Assembly: GCA_024644405.1 (NCBI GenBank)
Contig: JAHELC010000001.1
Location: 427,844 to 491,843 of the forward strand
DNA length: 64,000 nt
Direction of reading: 5' to 3'
Source of the DNA: Nitrospinaceae bacterium
GTDB lineage: Bacteria > Nitrospinota > Nitrospinia > Nitrospinales > Nitrospinaceae
Shown here: positions 27,067 to 35,247 of the stretch, one piece after another
Layout of the letters: every line of letters begins with the position of its first letter
Position numbering within the stretch: position 1 is the first letter of the stretch
Program-made: the position numbers and the translations under genes
The notes under the pieces: model-generated
Told to the model about the DNA's origin: nothing
The model's database searches: none
The model's input: only the letters and a program-made list of their open reading frames with translations

Positions 27067-28287
27067 TCAGAAATGGTACTGCAGGACCAGTTGCAGCAGA
27101 TCGTCATCGCGAAAAGCAAACAGGAAGGCGGTCGGGGGTTGATCCAGAAACGTTCTGAGTTCGAGTTCCAGAGTCCATTCATCGCCCAGGCGGCGGCTGG
27201 CTTCGAGGAATAAGAAACGGGCGTCGGTGTCGATGTCCTGCACCCAGCCGAACAACAACTCACTGCTGGCGGCATCGTTCACCGCCAACCGCAAAGCACC
27301 CGCCACATCATTTTCGAAGGGGGTCAACGCGAAGTCCTTGCGCTCGTCAAACAAATATTCTGCGACTATCCCGAGGTCCATCCTGGACCCAAAAACTCCG
27401 GTGAGGGTGTATTCGAACCCGCCGGTGGCGGCGACGTAATCGTTGCGCGTCAGTCCCCGCCGGTCGCCCTGACCTTTGCGGTACAACGCTTCCAGTTTCC
27501 ACAGCCAATTGCCTGCCACGTACGACACGTCCAGTCCGGTTTGTTGAATTTGCTGATACACGGGTAGGATGACAGGGTTGCCTGCGCCGTCGGTTCCGGG
27601 AATAAAGGAAGGATCGCGGCTGGTGCCGATGAAATAATAAATCCCGGCATCCCAATCGCCGAGGGTATGAGTGTAGCGTGCGGCCCAATCGGTGTGCCAT
27701 TCTTCGGCAGCGCTTTCGTACTGGGCCTGGTCGGTGTCCACCACCTGCCCAAAACGCAGGCGGCCTTTCTGGCCTGGAAAGGTGCGCTCCCGGAAAAACG
27801 GCAGAACGAAGAGATCAAGGGTTCCCCAATCGCGGGCAATGGACAGGTTCGCCATCGGCTGACCGAGCTTTTGCTCGCCGTCGAAATTTTCCACCAGGTC
27901 GGTCTGGTTGATAATGTCGACCAAATGCAAAACCTCGGTCACTCCCCAGAATACCTTGCGCACGCCGAGGCGTAATTCGAAATCGTCGTGCAACCACAGG
28001 TAGGTGAGTTCTCGCACATCAAAGTGAGTGCGGTCGGAGTCAGCGCTGTCCAATCGAAAAAACGGGACAAAGGTGAAACTGCTCCCGCTTTCGAACTCAT
28101 GATAGTATTCCGGCTTGACGGCGAAGGATGCCGACTGGTCCCGTTGACCAAAAAAATTGGGGTTCTCCGGAAACAACCGGACTTCCCCCTCCACATAACC
28201 GGAAAATTCATGACCGGACGCTGTGTGTACCCCCACCAGCACCAGTACAACGGCCAACACACAACAGGACAAAAGAAATCTGTTCAT
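27067..28287 (-). CDS. Outer-membrane beta-barrel protein
   Basis: 406 residues. A signal peptide (ending near ASG, about residue 25) is followed by alternating beta-strand patterns rich in aromatic residues throughout. The last residues are LVLQYHF, and a C-terminal Phe is the BAM-recognition signature of outer-membrane barrels. It would form a porin-like channel. It lies at the downstream end of the minus-strand run RND - LolA-like - ADH - SDR - this gene, so it may be the outer-membrane outlet of that export module (inference). Motif-level family resembles DUF1302-like or alginate-export-like barrels, not certain. Confidence 0.8.
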   Translation of the reverse strand: MNRFLLSCCVLAVVLVLVGVHTASGHEFSGYVEGEVRLFPENPNFFGQRDQSASFAVKPEYYHEFESGSSFTFVPFFRLDSADSDRTHFDVRELTYLWLHDDFELRLGVRKVFWGVTEVLHLVDIINQTDLVENFDGEQKLGQPMANLSIARDWGTLDLFVLPFFRERTFPGQKGRLRFGQVVDTDQAQYESAAEEWHTDWAARYTHTLGDWDAGIYYFIGTSRDPSFIPGTDGAGNPVILPVYQQIQQTGLDVSYVAGNWLWKLEALYRKGQGDRRGLTRNDYVAATGGFEYTLTGVFGSRMDLGIVAEYLFDERKDFALTPFENDVAGALRLAVNDAASSELLFGWVQDIDTDARFLFLEASRRLGDEWTLELELRTFLDQPPTAFLFAFRDDDLLQLVLQYHF

Positions 28288-28380
28288 AAGAGATGATTGT
28301 TTGTCAATTGAGCGGTCCTCAGTCTACATTCCGGAGTATTTTGCCATAATTCGTTCCATCTGTATTCCCTATTAAGTATC

Positions 28381-29130
28381 TTAACCCGGATGAAAGTTTG
28401 ATAATTGTGTCTCCAGAGCCTTGGGATCGTCAAAGTAATCCTGACGAAACTGAACGGCCATCGGATCGATAAAGATATCCTCCTCGCCCTGTTCAATCGC
28501 CTTCAATGTTCCTTCAGCTATTAAATCAGGCGAACTTTTTTCCATATCAAAGTCTTTCGCCATATCAGTTTCTATGGGACCCGGAAATACCCCGAACACC
28601 TGTGTGCCCTGCGCGGCCAGCTCCGCCCGTATGCCCTGGGTCAGGGAATGCAGAGCCGCTTTGGATGCCGAGTAAGACCCCAGCACCGGAAAATTTCCCA
28701 GGCTGGCGACGGAAAGAACATTGACCAGCGCGCCGCCGCCATTCTTTTTCAGAACGGGAGCAAACGCCCGGCTCACCTTCAGCGTACCAAAGTAATTCAC
28801 TTCCATTTCCTGGCGGGCGGAGTCCAGATTGTCGGCTGCGATCAATCCCGTAAAATTGGCGATACCGGCATTGTTGATCAGCAGATCAACGTCTCCCGCC
28901 TGTGCCACCGCGGATCGGATATGTCCTTCATTTGTGATATCGATGATCACCGGCTTCACTTTTCCCCGGTGCTCTTCCGGCCATTCGGAGGCAATTTGAT
29001 TAAACGCCCCGATATCGCGCATGCCGGCATAAACTTTTTTCGCGCCATGACTCAGCAAAGCTTTGACATAGGACTTGCCGATTCCTCTGTTGGAACCGGT
29101 GACGAATATTACAGAATCTTTAATTTTCAT
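28381..29130 (-). CDS. Short-chain dehydrogenase/reductase
   Basis: 249 residues from ATG 29130 (GGAAGGAAAAG upstream). Classical SDR: FVTGSNRGIGKSYVKALL for NAD(P), LLINNAGIANF, catalytic Ser in NVLSVASLGNF, and SYSASKAALHSLTQG with Tyr and Lys. The PGPIETDMAKDF motif follows. The substrate is unknown. It belongs to the run of minus-strand genes below the RND/LolA-like pair, starting 54 nt after the alcohol dehydrogenase-like gene stop. Confidence 0.93.
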   Translation of the reverse strand: MKIKDSVIFVTGSNRGIGKSYVKALLSHGAKKVYAGMRDIGAFNQIASEWPEEHRGKVKPVIIDITNEGHIRSAVAQAGDVDLLINNAGIANFTGLIAADNLDSARQEMEVNYFGTLKVSRAFAPVLKKNGGGALVNVLSVASLGNFPVLGSYSASKAALHSLTQGIRAELAAQGTQVFGVFPGPIETDMAKDFDMEKSSPDLIAEGTLKAIEQGEEDIFIDPMAVQFRQDYFDDPKALETQLSNFHPG

Positions 29131-29183
29131 GATCTTTTCCTTCCCTTCAAATTTAAATGGAGTATCTCCATGGGTAAACGACT

Positions 29184-30173
29184 TCAAACGGTGACCACGA
29201 TCTTGCCCTTCTGCTGATTGGATTCCATATAGCGGTGGGCCTCAGCGATGTCCGCCAGCGGAAAAGTGCGATCAACGACAGGTTTGAGGGCGCCGGATTG
29301 AAGGCGCTCCGAAATGTACTTTACCCCGCGAGCCCGCTTTCCCGCATCCTGTGCGATCTCGAACAACGTATACCCGCGAATGGTCAAACCCTTCGCCAGC
29401 GCAGGGAACAGGGGAAACGGTGTGACCTCCGGAAACAACGCACCGTACACGAAGATGATTGCTCCGGGGGCCGCGGCATCCGCCAGTTTTTCCAGGAACG
29501 GCCCGGCAACCGGATCAAAAACAAGACGCGCTCCTTTTTCAGAGCTAATGGACATCACCCTGGCGGACAGATCTTCCTGGTCCGTCACAATGACATGGTC
29601 CGCCCCCGCGTCGAGCAGAAACGGTTTCTTATCGGCGCCACGGGTGGTGGCGATGGCCGTCGCTCCGGCCGCCTTGGTGATCTGAATGGCGGCCAATCCC
29701 ACGCTGCTGCTGGCGGCCGTGATCAATACCGTATCCTCTTTCTTGAGGTGACCGTATTCCACCAGAGCGCCGTAAGCCGTAAAATACTGCATCCAGATCG
29801 CAGCCCCTTCGATGGCCGTCAGGTTTTCGGGAAAACGCACCGCGGCGTAGTCCGGCACGATCGCACTTTCACCGTAAACGCCGTACTTTCCAATTGAGAA
29901 ACAGGGAATGGTGCTTACCCGGTCGCCCACTTGAATCCCCTTCACACCGGGACCCACCGCGTCCACCACCCCGGACGCTTCATAGCCAAGCCGTGAGGGG
30001 AGTTGGGGTTCCTCCAGGTACTGTCCCCTGCGGAACATCACCTCGGCACGGTTGATGCCGATCGCCTCTACCTTCAGGCGGACTTCGCCTTCCGCAGGTT
30101 CGGTAAGCGGCAAGTCCTCGAGCTTGAGCACATCCGCGTCTCCTGTTTCATGAAAGCGAACGATTTTTGGCAT
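29184..30173 (-). CDS. MDR-family NADPH-dependent alcohol dehydrogenase / quinone oxidoreductase
   Basis: 329-residue medium-chain reductase without the zinc ligands (the Zn-Cys region is absent), so a quinone-oxidoreductase-type enzyme. It opens VRFHETGDADVLKLEDLPL and has PSRLGYEASGVVDAVGPG. The NADPH motif region is LITAASSSVGLAAIQITKAAG and the C-terminus is the typical ADIAEAHRYMESNQQKGKIV. Reduces an enone or quinone in the cytoplasm. Same transcription direction as the neighbouring RND/LolA-like genes. Confidence 0.92.
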   Translation of the reverse strand: MPKIVRFHETGDADVLKLEDLPLTEPAEGEVRLKVEAIGINRAEVMFRRGQYLEEPQLPSRLGYEASGVVDAVGPGVKGIQVGDRVSTIPCFSIGKYGVYGESAIVPDYAAVRFPENLTAIEGAAIWMQYFTAYGALVEYGHLKKEDTVLITAASSSVGLAAIQITKAAGATAIATTRGADKKPFLLDAGADHVIVTDQEDLSARVMSISSEKGARLVFDPVAGPFLEKLADAAAPGAIIFVYGALFPEVTPFPLFPALAKGLTIRGYTLFEIAQDAGKRARGVKYISERLQSGALKPVVDRTFPLADIAEAHRYMESNQQKGKIVVTV

Positions 30174-30241
30174 GACGGACCTCCTTCAATGGTTTGGGTT
30201 CATTACATTTTGTGACAATAGATATAAACCATTTCCTCTAT

Positions 30242-31036
30242 TTAGTGGGCCCTTTTCAAGCTATTTTTGTTGAAATGCTTGTCCGTGAGCCCGGTTTGAA
30301 ATGTGTAGTTTTTCCAACTGAGCAGAGTACTCTTGCCGGTTTGATGGTTCACCATATACATTTCATCCGGATACCAGTATTGATTCAGATATTTCTGGTA
30401 TCCCTTGTAGCTCAGGGTTTTGAGCAGGGAATCCTTGCGGTCATAGAAATCCACCTTGAGTGTGCGGTATTCGTTCGCATCGATCCACACCACGCGGCGT
30501 GTATAACCTGAATTCTCATACGCCGGGATCTGTTCGACCACAAAGGTTTTATGTCCCTGGTACTCCTCATCGCGCAGCCATTTGTAGGTGTACTTCTTGA
30601 CTTCCTGGCTGGTGATGTCTTCGTAGGCAAACTCACTGCCCACAAACGGCCCCGACTTATTGGAGGAACTGATTCGCTTGACTCTTTTGAGAGCCGGCAA
30701 ATACAACCATTGGTCATCGTCACCCAACGAGTGTGTAAAATTCAGAAAAGCGGTTTTTTTGATGTCTCGCGGCTTGTCGAAAACAGTCAGGTTTTTATCT
30801 CCATCGCCCTGCACCTCGAGAGTTTTGAAGCGAAGGTGCCGGGCGCTTTCATCCCCGTGGCGGTTTTTCAGGATCATAATGGCATCCGCTTTATAATCCT
30901 TAAAACCATTATCGCGTTTGTCGTCCTCCACCGCGATCGCCAGCCCCTTTTCCTGGGGGGTCATGGCGACCGCCGAAAATGGAATGCCGGTACCAACTAT
31001 TATCAAACTCATGATTAAAATCTTTAAAATGTTCAT
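30242..31036 (-). CDS. LolA-like outer-membrane lipoprotein-sorting protein, copy 1
   Basis: 264 residues from ATG 31036 (GGAG 7 nt upstream). Cleavable signal peptide, then a LolA/LolB-like half-barrel domain (COG2834 type): DGDKNLTVFDKP, QWLYLPALKRVKRISSS, SGPFVGSEFAYEDI, YWYPDEMYMVNHQTGKST. The paired design, a periplasmic LolA-like carrier next to an MMPL-type RND pump, is common and probably moves a lipid or lipid-like cargo. It starts 62 nt after the RND gene. A paralogue nearly the same length lies at 34413. Confidence 0.88.
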   Translation of the reverse strand: MNILKILIMSLIIVGTGIPFSAVAMTPQEKGLAIAVEDDKRDNGFKDYKADAIMILKNRHGDESARHLRFKTLEVQGDGDKNLTVFDKPRDIKKTAFLNFTHSLGDDDQWLYLPALKRVKRISSSNKSGPFVGSEFAYEDITSQEVKKYTYKWLRDEEYQGHKTFVVEQIPAYENSGYTRRVVWIDANEYRTLKVDFYDRKDSLLKTLSYKGYQKYLNQYWYPDEMYMVNHQTGKSTLLSWKNYTFQTGLTDKHFNKNSLKRAH

Positions 31037-31097
31037 GATAATCTCCTTTTTTGTTATTTTCATATTTGTGAACAGGTGTCCATCCCGAGTCCGGTTT

Positions 31098-33437
31098 TTA
31101 CGCCGTCGACGGAACAGGGTTTATTTCTTCCTGGATTTCAATACCCTTTCCAGATTTTTCCTCGATCTTCATCAATAGCGGCGGCAGGAACAGGAAGTCC
31201 GCCAACAGCGCAAACCCGATTGTCATTGCCGTCAGATATCCCATGTGGGAATTGATGGTGAAACCGGATGACGCCAGTACCAGAAATCCGGTGACCAGAA
31301 CAATGGAAGTCACCCACAAGGCTTTACCCACTGTATGAAAGGAATAGCGCACGGCCTCGGCGGGGGTTTTGCCCTGTTCGCGCCGCGCCAGCAGGTATTT
31401 GCTCAGGAAATGTACCGTATCGTCGACGATGACCCCGAGAGACAGGGCAATCACCACCGAAACGGCCATTCCGATTTCCTCAAATACCAGGGCCCATAAG
31501 CCAAAGGCCATGAACGCCGGCACCAGGTTGGGCACCAGACTGATGAGGCCGAACTTGAAACTGCGCAGGGCCACCATCAGGATCCCGGAGATCAGGACCA
31601 GGGCCAAAGCGGTGCCGGTGATCATGCTTTCGACGTTTCTGAGAGCGATGTTGGAAAACATGATCAAGGGACTGGCGCCGTGCGTCTGCATACCGGGCAA
31701 ACCGTTCTCCTTGAGCCAGCCCTGGGCTTTCTCTTCCAGCGCCAGAGCGGTTTTTGTGTTGATCTCTTTAAAGACAACCGTAAACCGGGTGGCCGATTTG
31801 CTGACGTTGATCTGATTGTTCAAATCCAGGCCATACGGCAGACTCATTTCAAACAACAGCAGGTATTGCGCCGCCAGTTCCCGGTCTTTTGGAATCTCGT
31901 AATACAGGGGATCGTCACCGCGCATGTTTTTGTTCAGCCGTTTCATGATATCGGTCAACGAACCCACATACATGACGTTGGGTTGCTGGCGGTACCATGC
32001 CTTGAATTCCTCGAGTTTGGCAAGGTATTGCGGTTGGCTGATGCCTTCGGCCTCCCCCGCCCCCAGCGAATACTCAATCGACTCAAACCCGCTGAGGTTC
32101 TGGGTCACAAAATCTGTGTCGGTGCGGAAAGTATAGCGGTGATCAAAATACTCCTCGAACAAATCGTTGATCTGAATACGCGGGATGAATACGGTCAAGG
32201 CAACGATCACCACCATCATGCCCCAGTACAAACGGTTGCGGTGGTGAATCACGAAATCCGCGAGTCGGTCCATGGTTCCATTGTTCCTAGGTTCGCTGGT
32301 TTTTTCAGCCAGCGGAAGCACTGACATGAGCGCCGGCAAAAACAGGACGGAATACACAAAAGCCGCCATCACTCCGACCGCCACCATGTTTCCCAAATCC
32401 CAATAGGGAGGCGAATCGCTGAAATTCAAACTCAGGAAACCGATCGCTGTGGTCACGCTGGTAATGAGCACCGGTTTGAAGTTGACGCGCAGGGACTCAA
32501 TGATGGCCTCGTTTTTGGTTTTTCCGTGACGCATCTCATGAAACAAAGTGATCAGAATGTGGATGCTGTCCGCCACGGCCATGGTCAAAATATAAACCGG
32601 GGCGTTGGCGGAAACCGGGGTCAGCAACACCCCCCACCAGCCGCCGATGCCCAATGCCGTTGCGGTGGCCATGCCGATCAACAGAAGTGTGGACATCGTT
32701 CCCGCCACGGACCGCAGTGCCACCCACATTCCCACTGCAATCAACATAAACATGACCGGAACCAGCGTTTGCATGTCCTGCTGACCGGCTTCCACAAACT
32801 GGTTGTTGATCATGGCGACGCCGGTGAGGTAAACCTTGAAACCCGGATGTTCGGCACGAAAATCAGCGGCCAGGGTGCGGACATAGGCCGCCACCTCAGG
32901 AACTTCGGTAATGGTTTTGCCAGGGAGATTGATGGTGACATTGATCCCGGTCACGTGTGCCGAAGGCGAGATCAGACGATTGACCAGTAGCGGCTCGGAC
33001 AAGGCGATCTTTTTTTTCTTGTCCAGGTAGAGATCGGGCAGGCTCATGGCATTTTTGACCAGGTCTTCCACCACAAGACCATCCCCATCCGCCCAGGAAT
33101 GCTGAAAGTTGGTGATTGATTCCACACGAATGGAATAGGGAATCTGCCAGGCCTGTTTCGTCAACTCCTCGACCGCGGCCAGATTCTCACGTGTGAACAC
33201 CTGCCCGTTTTTCGGGGCCAGGGCGATCATCACATTGTCGTTTTTGGTGTAGGTATCCTGCAGGGCATCAAAAGCCTGTAATTGCGGATTTTCATCGCTG
33301 AAAAACACCCGGTAATCCGAGGAAAAGTCGAGATACCGGGCACCGCTTGCGGCGGCGGCCACGAATATCAGGGTCGCCAGAATGATCCACCAGCGGAAGC
33401 GGACCACCCATTCTCCATAACCGTATTTGCGTTCCAT
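31098..33437 (-). CDS. RND superfamily (MMPL-type) transporter, copy 1
   Basis: 779 residues. The layout is an N-terminal transmembrane helix (~16-36), a large periplasmic domain, a first bundle of helices (~230-390), a second periplasmic domain, and a second bundle (~630-760) with the RND motif GVIVDDTVHFLSKYLLARRE. HpnN/MMPL-like proteins carry hydrophobic or lipid cargo across or out of the inner membrane using proton force. It is the first gene after tetR on the same strand, and its palindromic operator lies between them. A near-identical-length paralogue is at 35248-37584. Confidence 0.92.
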   Translation of the reverse strand: MERKYGYGEWVVRFRWWIILATLIFVAAAASGARYLDFSSDYRVFFSDENPQLQAFDALQDTYTKNDNVMIALAPKNGQVFTRENLAAVEELTKQAWQIPYSIRVESITNFQHSWADGDGLVVEDLVKNAMSLPDLYLDKKKKIALSEPLLVNRLISPSAHVTGINVTINLPGKTITEVPEVAAYVRTLAADFRAEHPGFKVYLTGVAMINNQFVEAGQQDMQTLVPVMFMLIAVGMWVALRSVAGTMSTLLLIGMATATALGIGGWWGVLLTPVSANAPVYILTMAVADSIHILITLFHEMRHGKTKNEAIIESLRVNFKPVLITSVTTAIGFLSLNFSDSPPYWDLGNMVAVGVMAAFVYSVLFLPALMSVLPLAEKTSEPRNNGTMDRLADFVIHHRNRLYWGMMVVIVALTVFIPRIQINDLFEEYFDHRYTFRTDTDFVTQNLSGFESIEYSLGAGEAEGISQPQYLAKLEEFKAWYRQQPNVMYVGSLTDIMKRLNKNMRGDDPLYYEIPKDRELAAQYLLLFEMSLPYGLDLNNQINVSKSATRFTVVFKEINTKTALALEEKAQGWLKENGLPGMQTHGASPLIMFSNIALRNVESMITGTALALVLISGILMVALRSFKFGLISLVPNLVPAFMAFGLWALVFEEIGMAVSVVIALSLGVIVDDTVHFLSKYLLARREQGKTPAEAVRYSFHTVGKALWVTSIVLVTGFLVLASSGFTINSHMGYLTAMTIGFALLADFLFLPPLLMKIEEKSGKGIEIQEEINPVPSTA

Positions 33438-33471
33438 CTTGTCTCCTTTTAAGGGTCTAATTTCTTTTTTG

Positions 33472-33487
33472 TTAGTTAAATAACTAA
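33472..33487 (-). promoter_or_regulatory. Palindromic operator, probable TetR site, upstream of RND copy 1
   Basis: TTAGTTA-AA-TAACTAA, a perfect 7+2+7 palindrome 35 nt before the RND start codon. The same sequence with one change recurs upstream of the tetR gene (34081-34096). Confidence 0.7.
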
Positions 33488-33508
33488 TATATAAGCCAAA
33501 AAAAATTT

Positions 33509-34066
33509 CTAGAGTTTACCGATCCACACCTTCAGCCGCGCCATTTCCAACTCAACAATTTTAGGATCGTTCAATGCGTTGGCAACCACACCACATCCGT
33601 GTAGCGCCGTCATTAGCTGTACTCCCATCTTATCGGCCTCTGCTTGCCCCATAAGCCGAAATTGTTCGGTAATCCATTTCAATTGCCAGTTCACCAATCC
33701 ATCGGCCTTTTCTGAAATAGGTTGCCGGTCTTTGTCCAATTCCTGGCACATACTGCCGACAGGACATCCGTATTGGGCAATCTGTTCTTTCATGCTCTCC
33801 TGCATATCCAGGAGGCTGAGCAGGCGCGCCTTGGGATCCGGGTTCTCCTCCCATTGCCTGGCGCATTCCTTGATGGTTTCCGCCCGTTGGTCAATGACTG
33901 CGGCGGCCAGATCATCCTTGGTTTTAAAATAATAATAAACGTTCCCCAGGGGAACGCCGGAGTCCTCGGCAATATCCGCAATCGAAGTGTCTTTAAATCC
34001 TGCCTCATGAAACAATTTGCAGGCGGATTCAATCAATCGTTCTCTTTTGTCGCTGACACGTCCCAT
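33509..34066 (-). CDS. TetR/AcrR-family transcriptional regulator
   Basis: 185 residues. The N-terminal HTH is FKDTSIADIAEDSGVPLGNVYYYF and the ligand-binding domain follows. It is directly upstream of the RND/LolA-like genes and shares the strand. Two near-identical palindromes flank it, one upstream of its own gene and one upstream of the RND gene. It is therefore a likely autorepressor that also controls the export operon; ligand unknown. Confidence 0.92.
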   Translation of the reverse strand: MGRVSDKRERLIESACKLFHEAGFKDTSIADIAEDSGVPLGNVYYYFKTKDDLAAAVIDQRAETIKECARQWEENPDPKARLLSLLDMQESMKEQIAQYGCPVGSMCQELDKDRQPISEKADGLVNWQLKWITEQFRLMGQAEADKMGVQLMTALHGCGVVANALNDPKIVELEMARLKVWIGKL

Positions 34067-34412
34067 ACGAAACCTATAGTTTAGTTAAATGACTAACTTA
34101 AAATAATACCAAAGTGGAAATCTGTCAACCCTGTTTCTCAATTATTTTTAGATTTTTTTCTTATCTGACTTAAAACATTTAAAATCAATCATTTAAATAA
34201 TGGATTTTTTCAATACTATTCCGATTGGCCCATCCACGGCCCCCTCACCCAGTCCGTCACCCTGTGGGCGTTCCTCAAGGAAAGAGGGATTATTAGGGTA
34301 TATCTACGCTTGTAGTTGAGTAAAACCTGGCTCTGGCGAAGGTAACTTTAGGAACGTGTGCTACGCCCCGGCCAAATTTGGTCCAGCGGCACGCTGGCCG
34401 GGCGTTGCCCGG
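34067..34412. other. Intergenic region between tetR and LolA-like copy 2
   Basis: 346 bases containing the tetR operator (34081-34096) at the left and a stack of three GC-rich or palindromic repeats at the right end (34372-34412). Between them is AT-rich sequence and no gene. Confidence 0.5.
34081..34096 (-). promoter_or_regulatory. Palindromic operator, probable TetR site, upstream of tetR
   Basis: TTAGTTA-AA-TGACTAA. Six of seven arm bases pair, matching the perfect 16-bp palindrome at 33472-33487. It lies 15 nt before the tetR ATG, where autorepression would be expected. Confidence 0.65.
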
Positions 34413-34413
34413 C
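34372..34413 (-). terminator. Stacked hairpins after LolA-like copy 2
   Basis: Three inverted repeats in a row: GCCGGGC-gtt-GCCCGGC (34397-34413, overlapping the stop codon of the LolA-like gene by one base), CCAGCG-gca-CGCTGG (34383-34397) and the palindrome CCAAATTTGG (34372-34381). No U-run follows, so this is either a Rho-independent-like or Rho-dependent end or an mRNA-stability element. Confidence 0.4.
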
Positions 34414-35198
34414 TAGCGGGCGCGCTTGAGGCTGTTTTTGTTGAAGTCCCTGTCCCTGAATCCTTTTTTGAATTCGTACTCGGACCATTTCAACAGAGTG
34501 CTTTTTCCGGTCTGGTGGTTTTCCATGAACATTTCATCCGGGTACCAGTACTTTCCCAGATACTGATGGTACCCGCGGAAGGTTTGGGTTTTCAGCAGGG
34601 AGTTTTTGCGGTCGTAAAAATCGATCCTCAGCTGGCGGTACTCCTTCTTGTCCAGCCAGACCACCTGCCGGGTATAACCGGAATTCTTGTAGGTGGGGTA
34701 ACGTTCGAACACGAAGCACTCCATGCCCTCATAGGTTTCGTCGCGTATCCATTTGTAAGTGTATTTTTCCACTTCCTGGCTGGTCACATCCTCGTAAGCA
34801 AACTCACTGCCCATAAAAGATCCCGACTTGTTGGCGGAGCTGATGCGCTTCACCCGTTTCAGGGCGGGGAGAAACAGCCATTGATCGTCGGTCCCGGTTT
34901 TATGGGTGAAGTTGAGGAGGGCAGTGCCTTTGACATCGCGCGGCTTGTCGAACACCACCAGGGATTTGTCACCGTCGTTTTTCACTTCGAGATTTTTGGT
35001 GCGGAGGTAGCGTACGCTTTCCTCGCCATGACGGTTTTTCAGAATCATCTCCATATTCGCCTGATAATCGACAAATCCATTGTCGCGCCTGTCATCTTCG
35101 ACGGCAATGGCGAGCCCCTTTTCCATTGGGGTCTCGGCCAGGGCCGGAGCGGAAAACCCGACCAGGATCAAAGCAACCATTCCCAAAACACGCATCAT
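34413..35198 (-). CDS. LolA-like outer-membrane lipoprotein-sorting protein, copy 2
   Basis: 261 residues from ATG 35198 (GGGAG upstream), with a signal peptide ending near ALA. Same domain as copy 1 and clearly paralogous, sharing long stretches such as KGLAIAVEDD, DGDK-LVVFDKPRD, LPALKRVKRISS and SEFAYED-TSQEV. Presumed periplasmic cargo carrier for RND copy 2. It begins 49 nt within the RND copy 2 coding end region, so the two are coupled. Confidence 0.88.
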   Translation of the reverse strand: MMRVLGMVALILVGFSAPALAETPMEKGLAIAVEDDRRDNGFVDYQANMEMILKNRHGEESVRYLRTKNLEVKNDGDKSLVVFDKPRDVKGTALLNFTHKTGTDDQWLFLPALKRVKRISSANKSGSFMGSEFAYEDVTSQEVEKYTYKWIRDETYEGMECFVFERYPTYKNSGYTRQVVWLDKKEYRQLRIDFYDRKNSLLKTQTFRGYHQYLGKYWYPDEMFMENHQTGKSTLLKWSEYEFKKGFRDRDFNKNSLKRAR

Positions 35199-35247
35199 AT
35201 TGTTACTCCCAAATAAGAAAATTATGCTTTTTGTTTTTAAATCAAGC

